Source: Blastopirellula marina DSM 3645 (GTDB lineage Bacteria > Planctomycetota > Planctomycetia > Pirellulales > Pirellulaceae). Taken from it: a stretch of 64,000 nucleotides of DNA. The notes under the pieces are model-generated. The model had not been told where the DNA came from. It saw nothing but the letters and a program-made list of their open reading frames with translations, and did no database searches. Of the stretch, positions 28,057-37,913 are shown one piece after another. The translations under genes and the position numbers were made by a program. Numbering within the stretch: position 1 is the first letter of the stretch; each line of letters opens with the position of its first letter. Location of the stretch: NCBI RefSeq assembly GCF_000153105.1, contig NZ_CH672376.1:3540025-3604024 (forward strand). Reading direction: 5' to 3'.

Positions 28057-29271
28057 ATGCATGCAGAAATCGTGGCGATCGGCGACGAACTTACCAGCGG
28101 CCAACGTCTGGACACCAATTCGCAGTGGCTCAGCCAGGAACTGGGGGACCTGGGAATTCCGGTCAGCTTTCACACGACCGCCGCCGACGATCTAGAGCCG
28201 CTGGTCCGCTGCCTGCAAATTGCCGCTGACCGAGCCGAGATCATTTTGGTCAGCGGAGGACTCGGCCCGACGGCCGACGATCTAACGCGCGAAGCGATCG
28301 CGGCGGCGTTTGGATTAGAGCTGCAGCTCGATCCCGAGAGTCTTGCGCATATCGAGCAGCGATTCGCGTCACGCGGTTTCCCCATGCCTGAAAAAAACCG
28401 CGTTCAGGCCCTCTTCCCCACCGGCAGCATCGTGATCCCCAATCCCAACGGCACCGCGCCGGGGATTTACCTCACGATCCAGCGCAACGGACGCAGCGTG
28501 CAGCTGTTCGCATTGCCCGGCGTGCCGATCGAGCTAAAGGAGATGTGGCTACAGACGGTCAAAGCATCGATCGCCGGCGAGTCGGGTCTGCCGGAAAACT
28601 TGATTCGCCATTTTGAACTCAAATGCTTTGGCGTCGGCGAAAGTCGCTTAGAAGCGATGCTGCCTGACATGATTCGCCGCGGACGAGATCCGCAAGTTGG
28701 CATCACCGTCCACCAAGCGACGATCACGCTGCGGGTGACCACTCACGGCAAAGATGACGCCGAATGTTTGGCGAAAGCCCAACCGACGCTCGACGAGATC
28801 CGCACGACCCTCGGTCCGCTCGTCTTTGGCGAAACCGGCGACGAGCTCCAAGACGCGGTCGGTCGCTTGCTGGCCGAGGCGCATCAATCGGTCGCGTGCT
28901 TCGAGTCGGCGACCGCCGGCATGATCGCGTTTTCTCTTTCTGAGTCCTCGCCCGCCAACGAATATTTTGTCGGCGGACGAATCGCGCCGACGTTCGCCGG
29001 CGTTACCCAATACGTGAGTGAAGCGACCGACGATCCTGTCACGCTAATCGAACGCGCCGCCGAAAAAATCCGCGCCGAATTTCATGCCGATTACGGCCTG
29101 GCGATCGGCCCCATCAACCAGGCCGGCGCCTATAGCTTCGCCGTCGCTGACCAGGCCGGCGTGATCAGCGAGTCCTCGCAAACCTTAGGGCACCCTGAGA
29201 TCCATCGCCCCCGAGCGGCGAAACAGGCGCTCGATCTATTGCGTTTGCGGTTGTTGGCGAAAACGATCTAG
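28057..29271 (+). CDS. cinA: CinA-like protein
   Basis: A 404-residue CinA-family protein. The N-terminal half is the MoCF-type domain (MHAEIVAIGDELTSGQRLDT, SGGLGPTADDLTREAIA), associated with NMN/ADP-ribose pyrophosphatase activity. The C-terminal domain (about 265-404) corresponds to the PncC-type NMN deamidase. There the usual ESCTGG is FESATAG, keeping the Ser but changing the next residues, so deamidase activity is uncertain. A GGAAA element precedes ATG 28057, and a second ATG follows four bases later in another frame. Confidence 0.88.
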   Translation: MHAEIVAIGDELTSGQRLDTNSQWLSQELGDLGIPVSFHTTAADDLEPLVRCLQIAADRAEIILVSGGLGPTADDLTREAIAAAFGLELQLDPESLAHIEQRFASRGFPMPEKNRVQALFPTGSIVIPNPNGTAPGIYLTIQRNGRSVQLFALPGVPIELKEMWLQTVKASIAGESGLPENLIRHFELKCFGVGESRLEAMLPDMIRRGRDPQVGITVHQATITLRVTTHGKDDAECLAKAQPTLDEIRTTLGPLVFGETGDELQDAVGRLLAEAHQSVACFESATAGMIAFSLSESSPANEYFVGGRIAPTFAGVTQYVSEATDDPVTLIERAAEKIRAEFHADYGLAIGPINQAGAYSFAVADQAGVISESSQTLGHPEIHRPRAAKQALDLLRLRLLAKTI

Positions 29272-29535
29272 GGCAGCCGGACATTGGCTTAGCAATTTCC
29301 AGTGGGTTTGATCGATCTTTCCTTTCTCGTGAACGTGACCGCCACTAGGATCACGTTCTTCGATACCCGGCGGAATCGGCTCGACTTCTCTTGGCAGCGT
29401 CCGTAAAAGACCTGCTCGATCGAGATCCAATCCTCATTAGCGCTCCGGCCTGTCCGTCCAAAACTGGCCGGTTTGCGTTTGCAACCAGCGACTGCAACGG
29501 CTACTTTTTGACCAGGAGGGTCGGCCCTCGCCGCT

Positions 29536-32500
29536 CTATTGCCCCGTCGCCCACTGCATGGCCTTGTCGAATGAATTCGCCCCTTTGGGCCATTGAAAGT
29601 CGTCAGGCACAAACGCTTGGTCTTGAATAATTTTCGCGATGGCGGCGCCTGCTGCTTGGTCGCCTCCTTCTTGAGCGAGTTGCATTCCGGTCCGAATCAG
29701 GTGTCGGCGGGGATGCTCCTGAGCGATCTCGACCAGACCGCTGAGGAGACGTTCGCGCGAGAAGTTCAGCTCTTTCAACACCGCGGGCCAGCCTTCGGTT
29801 TTGGAAAGGCAGAGCGCGATCTGGAAGTAAGCGGCGTCTCCTTGTTTTCCGCCGATCCGATCGGCGACCGACTTGGCGTACTGCTGGGCGACTCCCTCAC
29901 TGCCGCCAAATTCGGGAAGCAGCGCCATCGTGGTTTCGGCATAGATTCGCCCATAAGCAGGGGCCGCTTCCATCCCTCGATCAAGCAAGAACTTCATCTT
30001 CGAGCGGTCCCAGCCCGACTCACGTCCCAGGCGAATCGCCGCAGCATACGCTTCCGGCGGCGTATCCTTGCGTTGGATCAAAGGAGTAAGAATCTCTTTG
30101 CATTCTTCCAGCCGTTTTCGGTAATCACTCAGCAAAGCGCCCGGCGTTGCGGCGTTGGGCTTGTCGCCGCGCGCCTGACGGGCCAAGTCGTACTTCAGCT
30201 CAAACAAGGCCAGCCGCATCAGCTTCGAATCGGGATAAACCTGCAGATACTCACGCAGCTTTTGTTCTTGCCCGGCGGCGCCGCCGGTACGAACGGCAAC
30301 CAGGTTCAAACGCATGATTAGCGACGAGTAAAGATTATCATCGATCGCATCCAACGCCGGCGTATTATCGTCGGCCCAATGATCGGCCAACAGTTCGAGC
30401 GTATCGTAGCGTCCTTCGTTCATGAGCTTGATCAGCTCCGCCGCGAGCAGGTATTCGCGCGAAAGAGGATTCCCTTCCAGCGTCCAAACGGTCGCCGTTC
30501 CCTTGCTATCGAAGTTCACAAAGGCGCCCGCATCCGGGGCCAGACGAATCCCTTCTCCAGAGCTGATCTCGGCCGGCAGTTTCACCGGGCCTTCATGCTG
30601 GCCCCCATCCCAATCACGAATATCGATACAGCGGTCGGTGCTGCACCAAAGTTGACGACCGTCGATCGAGAATTTGGCGCGGCGAACGTCCTGCAACATT
30701 CGCTGCGAAAAGGCCTCAAAACTTGCATCCTTAAAGCTGGTGATGACAATCTTGACGATGTTGTCCCCCGTGACCACGGCATAGCGATATCGTCCAGAAA
30801 CGACTTGCGTGGGGCCGCTGGTGCGGATCGTCGCCGGCTTGGCGGTAACCCCTTTTGCATTGGGGACAATCACCATGACTTCAACCCGATCTTTATACCG
30901 CCGCGCTTGCAGATAAGAGCCATGAAGATCGATCGCGACCGCCACCGGTTCGAGCAGCCGTTCGTTTTTCGGATTGAGCAGCTGGGGCGCCCAAGAGTTC
31001 TTGTTCCCTTTAGAAAAGATGTGCACTCCAGCTTTTTCATCGACGGTATAAAAATGCTTGCCATCGGTCGACATGCCGGCATCGACCATCGGCGCTTCGA
31101 AGCCGGTCGCTTGATAGAGCACTTTGCCGGTATCGGCGTCGCGCAGTTCGACGGTTCCTTTGACGCTGCCGACCACCATTGATTTGCCGTCATGCGAGAG
31201 CGCGACGGCTCCCTTGCCTGGCGCGTCGTCGCCGGTAAGCTGCAAAAGTTGTTCGCCCGACGCGACGTTCCAAACTTGCAGGTCGCCGCTCTGGTCGATC
31301 GTCACGGCTCGCGTCGCGTCGGACGCCAGCTCCATCTTCCAGGGACGTCGATTTCCGACAGAAAACGAGGTCCCTTTGGTAAACGTCGCGTGATTGGTTC
31401 CGCGAGCGATCGCGTCCAGCTCTTCGACCTTGGCCAGTTCCCAGTCAGTCGGGGCCAAGTCTTGTGCCGTCGCCGAGGGAAGTTTCGGTTCGATCCTCGC
31501 TAGTTGGTAGGGTTGCTTCAAGGTCCACGTCATGACTTCTTCGAACTCTGGCAGCCCCCCCGGCCAAAGATGAAGCGCGGGAACGGCGCCGATCGAATCG
31601 AAATGTTCCGCAAGCTGTCTCGCCGTTTGACGGTCGTTCAGCTCGCGCGCCAGCATCAACGCCTGACTCAAATTCATGTTCTGACGGGTCGAATCGCGCA
31701 GCGCCATTTTGGCGTAGCCTTGCATGACGCGCGGCTGCGAGAACTGAAGTGACTCGAAGGTTCCTTCCCAACCGTGATAGTTGCGAACGCAACGCGCGAT
31801 GTTCGCATACAGAATGTCCCCGTCGTCCCCGCCGACGACGTCGGCGATATCTTTCGCCATTTTGGCGGACGAATCTGGAGCGCCGCCCCATCGCGGCATC
31901 AGTCCAACGGCCGCTTCTCCCCAAATCCGAGAGTAAGTCGGCGCGTTTCGCTGAGCTTCGGAATAAAGGTAAGCTGTTGCGTCGTCGCTCCACTGTTCGA
32001 CCTTCGATAGCTCCATCGCCTGCGCGTAGGCCTCGGGACAAGGGGGTTCGGCGCGTTGGAACAGCGGCATCAACATATTGGCCGCTTGCTCCAGGTTCAT
32101 TTTGAAATACTTCAATTCCTTCTCGTCGACGCCGGCAGCAAAGCCGCGACCGCGGCAATCCCAAGCCATTTCGATCGCGTCCATAGTGAGGACGATCCGA
32201 AAGAACTCACAGTCGGGGTTCGCAACGACAAACTTTTTATACGTGTTGCTTTTCGTTCGATCCTGCCAGTGATTCGTTTTGTAATTGCGAACCACATCCA
32301 GCAGAAAGTAATACAGCGTCTGCTGTTCTTTATCGTAGAGATCGAACGGTAGTTGCGACCAACGCTTGGCCAACAGCTCGAGGGCCGCAAAGCGGTTTTC
32401 TTCGAGCAGCGCGTGAAGGTTGCGGATCAACTCGGCGTCGATCGCCGCCTGATTGCCTTCGAGACGCCATAGATCGGCCTGGCCTTCTTTCGTGATCAGG

Positions 32501-33648
32501 ACGAGCAAGTTATCGTCCGGGGCGGTCAGCACTTGATCGATCTTCTGATCGATCTGGGGATAGCGAACCAGGTCGAACAACGGCAAGTAGTTCACGACGC
32601 GAACGTCGATTCCACCTTCGGTCGTGATCCACGCGGTTTGGCTTTGTAAATCGAAACGCGCACTGTAGCACGCCAAGAAGCTGGGTTCATCGGTACCCGT
32701 AAACTTGTAATTCTCGGGGTGTTTGTAAGCCAACGTGATCTTCTGATTGTCGACCAACAACACTTGCCGATTGTTGGCGGCCGTCCCTGCGATCGGATAG
32801 GGACTATGCGAGATGTTGCCGCCGGAGATACCGATCTTGGTTGAAAACAGCACGCTGGTCGGGCTAGCGATGGCCGACGCGTACGCGCCGCTGTCGCCGA
32901 CCGCGACATCAATCTGCGGACGAAGATCCGCAATGTTCTTTTCCTTTTGGACCTCTCCTGCGGCCTTCGGCTCTGCGATGTAGGTATGTCCTTTCACATC
33001 GGTTGCGGCAATGCGGGCCCCGCCCAGTGAGAACGCCGCCGCCGCAATCGGAAACTCCAGCTGATCGTGCGTGAATTCAAGCCGGCCCGTCTTCGCATCG
33101 AACAACAAGAGCTGGGACGACGCATCGCCAAACAGGACTTGCAAGCCGTCCGACGAAATCGCAATGGCCGCTTGCTCCGAGGCCTTGTCGAGCGCGAACT
33201 CGACGAGTTGTTCGCCATCCGGAAGGCTCCAAGTCGTCAGGCGCTGCTCCGCATCGTAGGTGAGCAGCGTCTTGCCATCGGCCGATACGTCGGCGGCGAC
33301 GATCGCCGCCCGATTCAAGGGAGCGGTGCGAACATGCACGAACTTCGGTTGCAGATCGCTTGCACGCAGACGCTCGATCTCATCGACTAGTTGCTCATCC
33401 GACTTGCCAGTGGTGAGCGGGTTCCAAGGAGCCAGCTTGGCGACCTCGTCCATCGGATAAACTCGAATGGGCCGATAGCTCGGAGTATTAAACTCCTTCA
33501 CGTCAGGATATTCGCGTGTGAAGATCTCCGGCTGGGGCGTCTCTTCCGCTTGCCCTTGGGCGCGAAGCGCGATGGAGGCGCTGCTGGCCAACAGGAAACA
33601 TCCGACGGCAAACCAGCGTGTCGAGCGCCGGCAAACAAAGAAGATCAT
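29536..33648 (-). CDS. Giant secreted WD40/helical-repeat protein with internal duplication
   Basis: A 1370-residue exported protein (signal peptide ends near LRAQGQAEE). It has two similar halves, each with WD40-like propeller sequence (for example LLTYDAEQRLTTWSLPDG, and VTIDQSGDLQVWNVASG in the second) followed by an alpha-helical repeat region. The duplication is clear: ERNAPTYSRIWGEAAVGLM-like sequence near 600 recurs as EAAPAYGRIYAETTMALLP near 1230, each followed by a VVGGDDGD/RIGGKQGD turn. No enzyme motif is visible. It may be a large protein-interaction scaffold of the cell envelope. It appears to be single-gene, with 312 bp upstream lacking another gene. Confidence 0.75.
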   Translation of the reverse strand: MIFFVCRRSTRWFAVGCFLLASSASIALRAQGQAEETPQPEIFTREYPDVKEFNTPSYRPIRVYPMDEVAKLAPWNPLTTGKSDEQLVDEIERLRASDLQPKFVHVRTAPLNRAAIVAADVSADGKTLLTYDAEQRLTTWSLPDGEQLVEFALDKASEQAAIAISSDGLQVLFGDASSQLLLFDAKTGRLEFTHDQLEFPIAAAAFSLGGARIAATDVKGHTYIAEPKAAGEVQKEKNIADLRPQIDVAVGDSGAYASAIASPTSVLFSTKIGISGGNISHSPYPIAGTAANNRQVLLVDNQKITLAYKHPENYKFTGTDEPSFLACYSARFDLQSQTAWITTEGGIDVRVVNYLPLFDLVRYPQIDQKIDQVLTAPDDNLLVLITKEGQADLWRLEGNQAAIDAELIRNLHALLEENRFAALELLAKRWSQLPFDLYDKEQQTLYYFLLDVVRNYKTNHWQDRTKSNTYKKFVVANPDCEFFRIVLTMDAIEMAWDCRGRGFAAGVDEKELKYFKMNLEQAANMLMPLFQRAEPPCPEAYAQAMELSKVEQWSDDATAYLYSEAQRNAPTYSRIWGEAAVGLMPRWGGAPDSSAKMAKDIADVVGGDDGDILYANIARCVRNYHGWEGTFESLQFSQPRVMQGYAKMALRDSTRQNMNLSQALMLARELNDRQTARQLAEHFDSIGAVPALHLWPGGLPEFEEVMTWTLKQPYQLARIEPKLPSATAQDLAPTDWELAKVEELDAIARGTNHATFTKGTSFSVGNRRPWKMELASDATRAVTIDQSGDLQVWNVASGEQLLQLTGDDAPGKGAVALSHDGKSMVVGSVKGTVELRDADTGKVLYQATGFEAPMVDAGMSTDGKHFYTVDEKAGVHIFSKGNKNSWAPQLLNPKNERLLEPVAVAIDLHGSYLQARRYKDRVEVMVIVPNAKGVTAKPATIRTSGPTQVVSGRYRYAVVTGDNIVKIVITSFKDASFEAFSQRMLQDVRRAKFSIDGRQLWCSTDRCIDIRDWDGGQHEGPVKLPAEISSGEGIRLAPDAGAFVNFDSKGTATVWTLEGNPLSREYLLAAELIKLMNEGRYDTLELLADHWADDNTPALDAIDDNLYSSLIMRLNLVAVRTGGAAGQEQKLREYLQVYPDSKLMRLALFELKYDLARQARGDKPNAATPGALLSDYRKRLEECKEILTPLIQRKDTPPEAYAAAIRLGRESGWDRSKMKFLLDRGMEAAPAYGRIYAETTMALLPEFGGSEGVAQQYAKSVADRIGGKQGDAAYFQIALCLSKTEGWPAVLKELNFSRERLLSGLVEIAQEHPRRHLIRTGMQLAQEGGDQAAGAAIAKIIQDQAFVPDDFQWPKGANSFDKAMQWATGQ

Positions 33649-33961
33649 CGCGAGAATACCATTACGAAATTGCGGACGAGAATACGAGATCGGAATAACG
33701 CTTGGGACCGATCCACAGCCGTGGTACGATCGGATGCAAAGATAGACGCTCGAACCGGTAGCGATGATCCAAGTTTATCATCAAGATTCTGCGGAAACTT
33801 GACAAATTTGCACCACGTTGAAAACCAATCTTTCCCCGTAATATTCATGGCGCAGGATTGCTGGGATGAGCGGACATATCCGCCAAATTAGATAACGCCG
33901 ATGCTGTAGGACCAAGAGCGCGACGGGACAAGTAAGACAGCGCCACACGGCTGAGAACGAC
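33649..33961. other. Gene-free stretch between divergent genes
   Basis: I see no supported gene or strong structure. It should contain the promoter of the giant propeller gene on the minus strand. Confidence 0.5.
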
Positions 33962-34405
33962 TTGAATATCACAGAACCTTCCAAGCCTTGGCAAATCTCC
34001 CTGTTTGACACGCTCCGATTTGTCGCGAGCGTCGCGATTGCCTTAGCACTCTTCTCCCACATTGGGATCGTGTTCATCCTAGTGATCTCGTTCGTAGGCT
34101 CCTTCCTTGCGGCGATCGATTTCATGTCCAGCTTGGATCGATGGATTGAATGCAGGTCGGAGCCGATCCTGCATGGGAGCTTGGCCAGGATCGCGGGCAC
34201 GTTGATCGGCTGTGCTTTCGGTTCGTTGCTCGCTACGATTGCATGCGTCGTGATCGTGCTTGGCGGACTACTGAGTCTTGACCACGTATTTCCGATCATT
34301 GCCGCTTCTTGCTTACTTTGCGGAGCGACGGCCGGAAGCTTTCCGGAAGTCGGGAAGCGACTGAGCGGAATCACAGGCTTTCTCTACGTCATGCTGATGT
34401 GCTAA
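33962..34405 (+). CDS. Small multi-pass membrane protein
   Basis: A 147-residue hydrophobic protein with three to four predicted membrane segments, at about 18-50 (possibly two helices), 72-95 and 100-120, and a basic/acidic loop (DRWIECRSE) between. It resembles no family I recognise. The only in-frame start is TTG 33962, with no clear ribosome site. Membrane-helix periodicity and intact length favour a real gene, though the start is uncertain. The opposite-strand frame over the same bases looks like a shadow. Confidence 0.5.
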   Translation: MNITEPSKPWQISLFDTLRFVASVAIALALFSHIGIVFILVISFVGSFLAAIDFMSSLDRWIECRSEPILHGSLARIAGTLIGCAFGSLLATIACVVIVLGGLLSLDHVFPIIAASCLLCGATAGSFPEVGKRLSGITGFLYVMLMC

Positions 34406-34665
34406 ACTCAAGAGCCGGAGCGCATGGGTCGCATCGATAAGGAAGTCCGCGTCCTATCACGGATAGAATTCGACGGGATCTTCCTTGCCGCGTTGTTCAA
34501 TCACCTGGGGTCCACTTCAAAGATTGTCGCTGGACAAAGCGCACGGAGTTCGGGTCGATTGCAGGTGAGGGATCCGCATCCGAATCACCGACGCGCGGCG
34601 ACCTAACCTTTACATTGCGCGCAAAGGAAGCGATTTCGTGGCGCTAGGTATTCCCGCAGTCCAAC

Positions 34666-34953
34666 TCCAAAAAAAATCGGATGCGGTCCGGTCCGGTCGT
34701 CCACTCCGAAAAAAAAAGCACTGCAGCCTCAGTCCACATTGAGAAACTATTCACGAAGTCTCACAGTCCGTAGGTCGAATGAAACATTAGCCAGAGGCGC
34801 GAGCGGATGGAGTGGGGGTCGGCGATTCCGACGCGGATAGAAGTAGCTAGACGCAATCCATCGGCTCGCGCCTCTGGCTAGTGTTCGCGGGATTCAAAAA
34901 AACCCGCTGCAGTCCTGTCCATCGAAAAAAAAGTAGCGTTGCGGTCCGGTCGA
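34666..34953. repeat. Structured gene-free element: poly-A units flanking an inverted repeat
   Basis: The 588 bp from 34406 to 34993 hold no gene I can support. Inside it, four similar units each have an A-tract of 7 to 9 followed by GC-rich sequence ending near GTCCA or GTCGA: 34666-34703, 34705-34736, 34893-34921 and 34922-34953. Between the two pairs lies a 23-bp inverted repeat with one mismatch (34788-34810 and 34858-34880, 47-bp loop). The layout is symmetrical and probably a dispersed planctomycete repeat. Confidence 0.6.
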
Positions 34954-34984
34954 GATGCAGATCTCGCCGTAGGGTCCGCCCTAC
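34951..34984 (-). terminator. Double hairpin after aat
   Basis: GTAGGG/CCCTAC (34969-34984) and CGAGAT/ATCTCG (34951-34966) follow the aat stop. An A8 tract at 34925-34932 reads as T8 on the minus strand, 18 bases further on. Confidence 0.45.
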
Positions 34985-34993
34985 CGGAGAAGG

Positions 34994-35701
34994 TTATTCA
35001 AGATCAGCCAACAGCTGCGGTACGTCGGCCACTTCGACCGCTAGTTCTGCGCCAAAGGTGACGGGGTAGCGGACGGCGTCGGCGAGTCGTTTTAGGTAGA
35101 TGTGACGCGGGATCTCGCAAGCGCCCATGCTGCCGGTGTGCGGGGTCCATTGTTGAATATCAAACAAGCGATAGCCGCGTACATTCAGATGAGCGACCAG
35201 GGTCGCTAGCGCTACCTTCGACGCGTCGGTGACATTATGAAACATCGACTCGCCGGCGAAGGCGCCGCCGACCGCGACGCCGTAGATGCCGCCGGCGAGT
35301 TCTTCGCCTTGCCAGACTTCGACGCTATGGGCGTGCCCCTCTTCATGCAGATTGCAGAAGGCCTTAAACAAATGCGGAGTAATCCAAGTGCCGTCCCCTC
35401 CTTTGCGGCGCCGCGCGCATCCCCGCATCACGTCCGGGAACGCCTGATCGCAAGTCGCCGTAAATTGACCGCTGCGCAGCGTACGGGCCAAACGTCGCGA
35501 AACGTGCAGGTCGTTCAACTCGATGATCGCGCGGGGATCGAGGGAGAACCAGGTCATCGGCAGCCAATCATCCCACATCGGCCAGGGGAAGATCCCGTGG
35601 CGATAGGCGTCTAACAGGCGCTCGGCCGATAAATCTCCGCCGATCATGACGAGCCCTTGCTCGTCGGCCGAATCAGCTGGGGGAAAAAACTTGGGCGGCA
35701 T
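34994..35701 (-). CDS. aat: Leucyl/phenylalanyl-tRNA--protein transferase
   Basis: A 235-residue Aat enzyme that adds Leu or Phe to N-terminal Arg/Lys of proteins, making them N-degrons for ClpS/ClpAP. Hallmarks: FPPADSADEQGLVMIGGDLS near the N-terminus, LLDAYRHGIFPWP, the WFSLDPR segment (family WWSPDPR), GGIYGVAVGGAFAGESMFHN, DASKVALATL and SMGACEIPR. Length is usual. GGAA lies a few bases before ATG 35701. It faces away from dnaG across a 283-bp gap. Confidence 0.95.
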   Translation of the reverse strand: MPPKFFPPADSADEQGLVMIGGDLSAERLLDAYRHGIFPWPMWDDWLPMTWFSLDPRAIIELNDLHVSRRLARTLRSGQFTATCDQAFPDVMRGCARRRKGGDGTWITPHLFKAFCNLHEEGHAHSVEVWQGEELAGGIYGVAVGGAFAGESMFHNVTDASKVALATLVAHLNVRGYRLFDIQQWTPHTGSMGACEIPRHIYLKRLADAVRYPVTFGAELAVEVADVPQLLADLE

Positions 35702-35984
35702 CTTCCGTTCCGTGGTTTCCGCGAAGGTCTTGTTCTTTCCAAATTGTGCTGGACAATAGACTTAAGAGCAATCGGCAGTCGATATCAAAAAAGCTGTCGG
35801 CAGCAGCCGGGATGAACTTGACTCGGAATCGCCAAAAAGCATAAATTGCCCCCACTCGCCATGGAAGGCGAAGACGGCGACCGACTTACGTCGCTTTTGG
35901 TCAGCACGGAGCTGAGCCAAAAACGAGCCGCAAGCAGCCGACGCCTGGGGATTTATCCAAACAAATCCCTGAAAGGATTTCAAA

Positions 35985-37820
35985 GTGACACTGGACGACT
36001 CACGCGAAGTAGTACGCCAAGCATCCGATATTGCGGATGTGATGGGCGGTTACATGCCGCTGACGCGTCAGGGTCGCATTTATCTCGCTCTCTGCCCTTG
36101 GCACAACGACACTCGCCCCAGTTTGCAGGTCAACCCAGATCGCCAATCATGGCGCTGTTGGGTCTGCGGAATCGGGGGAGACATTTTCAGCTTTGTGATG
36201 CGTCGCGAAGGAATCGACTTCCGTGAAGCATTAGAACTCCTGGCCGATCGCGCTAATATTTCCTTGACGAAATCGGCGCCGACCCAGCCGGGATCGCCCA
36301 ACGACAAAAAGACGCTCTTTGCGGCCGCAGCTTGGGCCGAGCGACTTTTCCAGAAAAACCTCGCTCATTCCCCCGATGCGGACGCCGCTCGACGTTATTT
36401 TCATGATCGCGGCGTTTCCCAAGATTCGGTTAACCGCTTCCATCTAGGATATGCTCCCGATCAATGGCAATGGCTCGTCGATCAAGCCTACTCGACCGAG
36501 TTTTCGGCCGCCGTTCTCGAAAACGTCGGCCTGATCGGCCGCAGCAGCACGTCGGGCAAGCCGTACGATCGCTTCAAGGGACGCGTGATCTTCCCGATTC
36601 ATGACGTCCAAGGACGTACGATCGGTTTTGGCGGCCGCATTCTGCCGCAAAACACCGATGTCAAAGCGGCTAAGTACGTCAATTCGCCCGAAACCAAGCT
36701 CTTCTCGAAGAGCGACAATCTCTATGCCCTCGATTTGGCGCGTGACGCGATCTCCGAGACCCGTTCGGCCATTGTGGTCGAAGGCTATACCGATGTGATC
36801 GCACTGCAGCAGGCCGGGATTCGCAACGTCGTCGCCGTGCTGGGAACCGCGCTGGGCGAACGTCATATTCATCTGCTTCGCCGCTACGCCGATCGGATTT
36901 ATCTGCTGCTCGACGGCGATGAAGCTGGTCAACGACGAACGAACGAAATCCTGGAGCTGTTCGTATCAGAACAAGCCGACCTGCGAATTGTCACGCTGCC
37001 TGATCAACTTGATCCGTGCGACTTTGTGCAACAACGCGGAGTCGACGCGTTTTCCGCGGCGTTGGAGACCTCGGTCGACGCACTCGAACACAAGCTGCGA
37101 ATCACCACGGCCGGCGTCGACGTCCGTCGCGATTTGCACAAAGCGAATGAAGCGCTCGAAAGCTTGCTCTCGACATTGGCTCGAGCACCGCGACTGCGAG
37201 ACGACACCGGCTCGGACGTTCGCTTGCGAGAGCATCAATTCCTGGCTCGTTTGGCCCGAAAATTTGAAGTTGACGAGCTGGAATTGCGAAAACGACTTTC
37301 CTCGCTTCGTCGCGCGACCAGCGCATCGGTCAGACCGCCCGAGCAAGCCGACGAATCGACCAGATTACGTGCTGCTGACTTGGATCCGTACGATCGAAAT
37401 TTTCTCGAAGTACTTGCTTGTCAGCCTGACTTGACCATTTTGGCGGCCGACGAAATCGGCGTCGACGAGATGAGCAGCGCGGCTGCTGTTCAGCTTTATC
37501 AAACATTTATTTCGGCTTGCCATGACGGCTCGCCGGTCGAATTTACTCAGTTGCTTTCGCAGATCGAATCGGAATCGCTCAAAGGCTTGTTGGTGGAACT
37601 CGACGAGCTGGCGACGGCGAAGAAAATCATCGATCCCGAAACGCTGCTGAAAACGATCATCGCGGACTTTAAACGCCGCTATGAAGACCGAGAGGGACGC
37701 GACCGCGTCACCGCTCTGGAGCAGAAGAATTTGCAACCGCAGGAAGAGTTAGATGTCCTGCAGCAAATGATCGAACGACAACGAAGTCGACAGGGAATCG
37801 TTTCTCCCACGGACGGGTAG
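35985..37820 (+). CDS. dnaG: DNA primase DnaG
   Basis: A 611-residue replication primase. The N-terminal zinc-binding domain is visible as CPWHND...SWRCWVCGIGGD (Cys-His-Cys-Cys, about residues 36-66). The TOPRIM core shows VVEGYTDVIALQQAG and LLLDGDEAGQR in the middle, and the C-terminal 150 residues form the helicase-binding part. The start is GTG with AAAGGA at good spacing. rpoD follows 93 bp downstream from its proposed start, reproducing the dnaG-rpoD half of the macromolecular synthesis operon. Confidence 0.96.
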   Translation: MTLDDSREVVRQASDIADVMGGYMPLTRQGRIYLALCPWHNDTRPSLQVNPDRQSWRCWVCGIGGDIFSFVMRREGIDFREALELLADRANISLTKSAPTQPGSPNDKKTLFAAAAWAERLFQKNLAHSPDADAARRYFHDRGVSQDSVNRFHLGYAPDQWQWLVDQAYSTEFSAAVLENVGLIGRSSTSGKPYDRFKGRVIFPIHDVQGRTIGFGGRILPQNTDVKAAKYVNSPETKLFSKSDNLYALDLARDAISETRSAIVVEGYTDVIALQQAGIRNVVAVLGTALGERHIHLLRRYADRIYLLLDGDEAGQRRTNEILELFVSEQADLRIVTLPDQLDPCDFVQQRGVDAFSAALETSVDALEHKLRITTAGVDVRRDLHKANEALESLLSTLARAPRLRDDTGSDVRLREHQFLARLARKFEVDELELRKRLSSLRRATSASVRPPEQADESTRLRAADLDPYDRNFLEVLACQPDLTILAADEIGVDEMSSAAAVQLYQTFISACHDGSPVEFTQLLSQIESESLKGLLVELDELATAKKIIDPETLLKTIIADFKRRYEDREGRDRVTALEQKNLQPQEELDVLQQMIERQRSRQGIVSPTDG

Positions 37821-37898
37821 AACTGTCGAACTATTGCTTAGTTTAATCGGCGCCCGCACGCAGATTAGACGGCATACAACCTGATGAACTTGAAAGGC

Positions 37899-37905
37899 AA
37901 GGAGG
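37899..37905 (+). promoter_or_regulatory. Ribosome-binding site that decides the rpoD start
   Basis: AAGGAGG followed by an 8-nt spacer and GTG 37914. The in-frame ATG at 37884 has no such site. Confidence 0.75.
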
Positions 37906-37913
37906 CTTTTCAC

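Noticed and set aside
33781..34374. Minus-strand 197-residue frame over the small membrane protein gene
   Set aside because: Composition looks like a reverse-strand shadow; the plus-strand frame has membrane-helix character.
37884..37913. ATG 37884 as rpoD start
   Set aside because: No ribosome site; the GTG at 37914 has AAGGAGG eight bases upstream.
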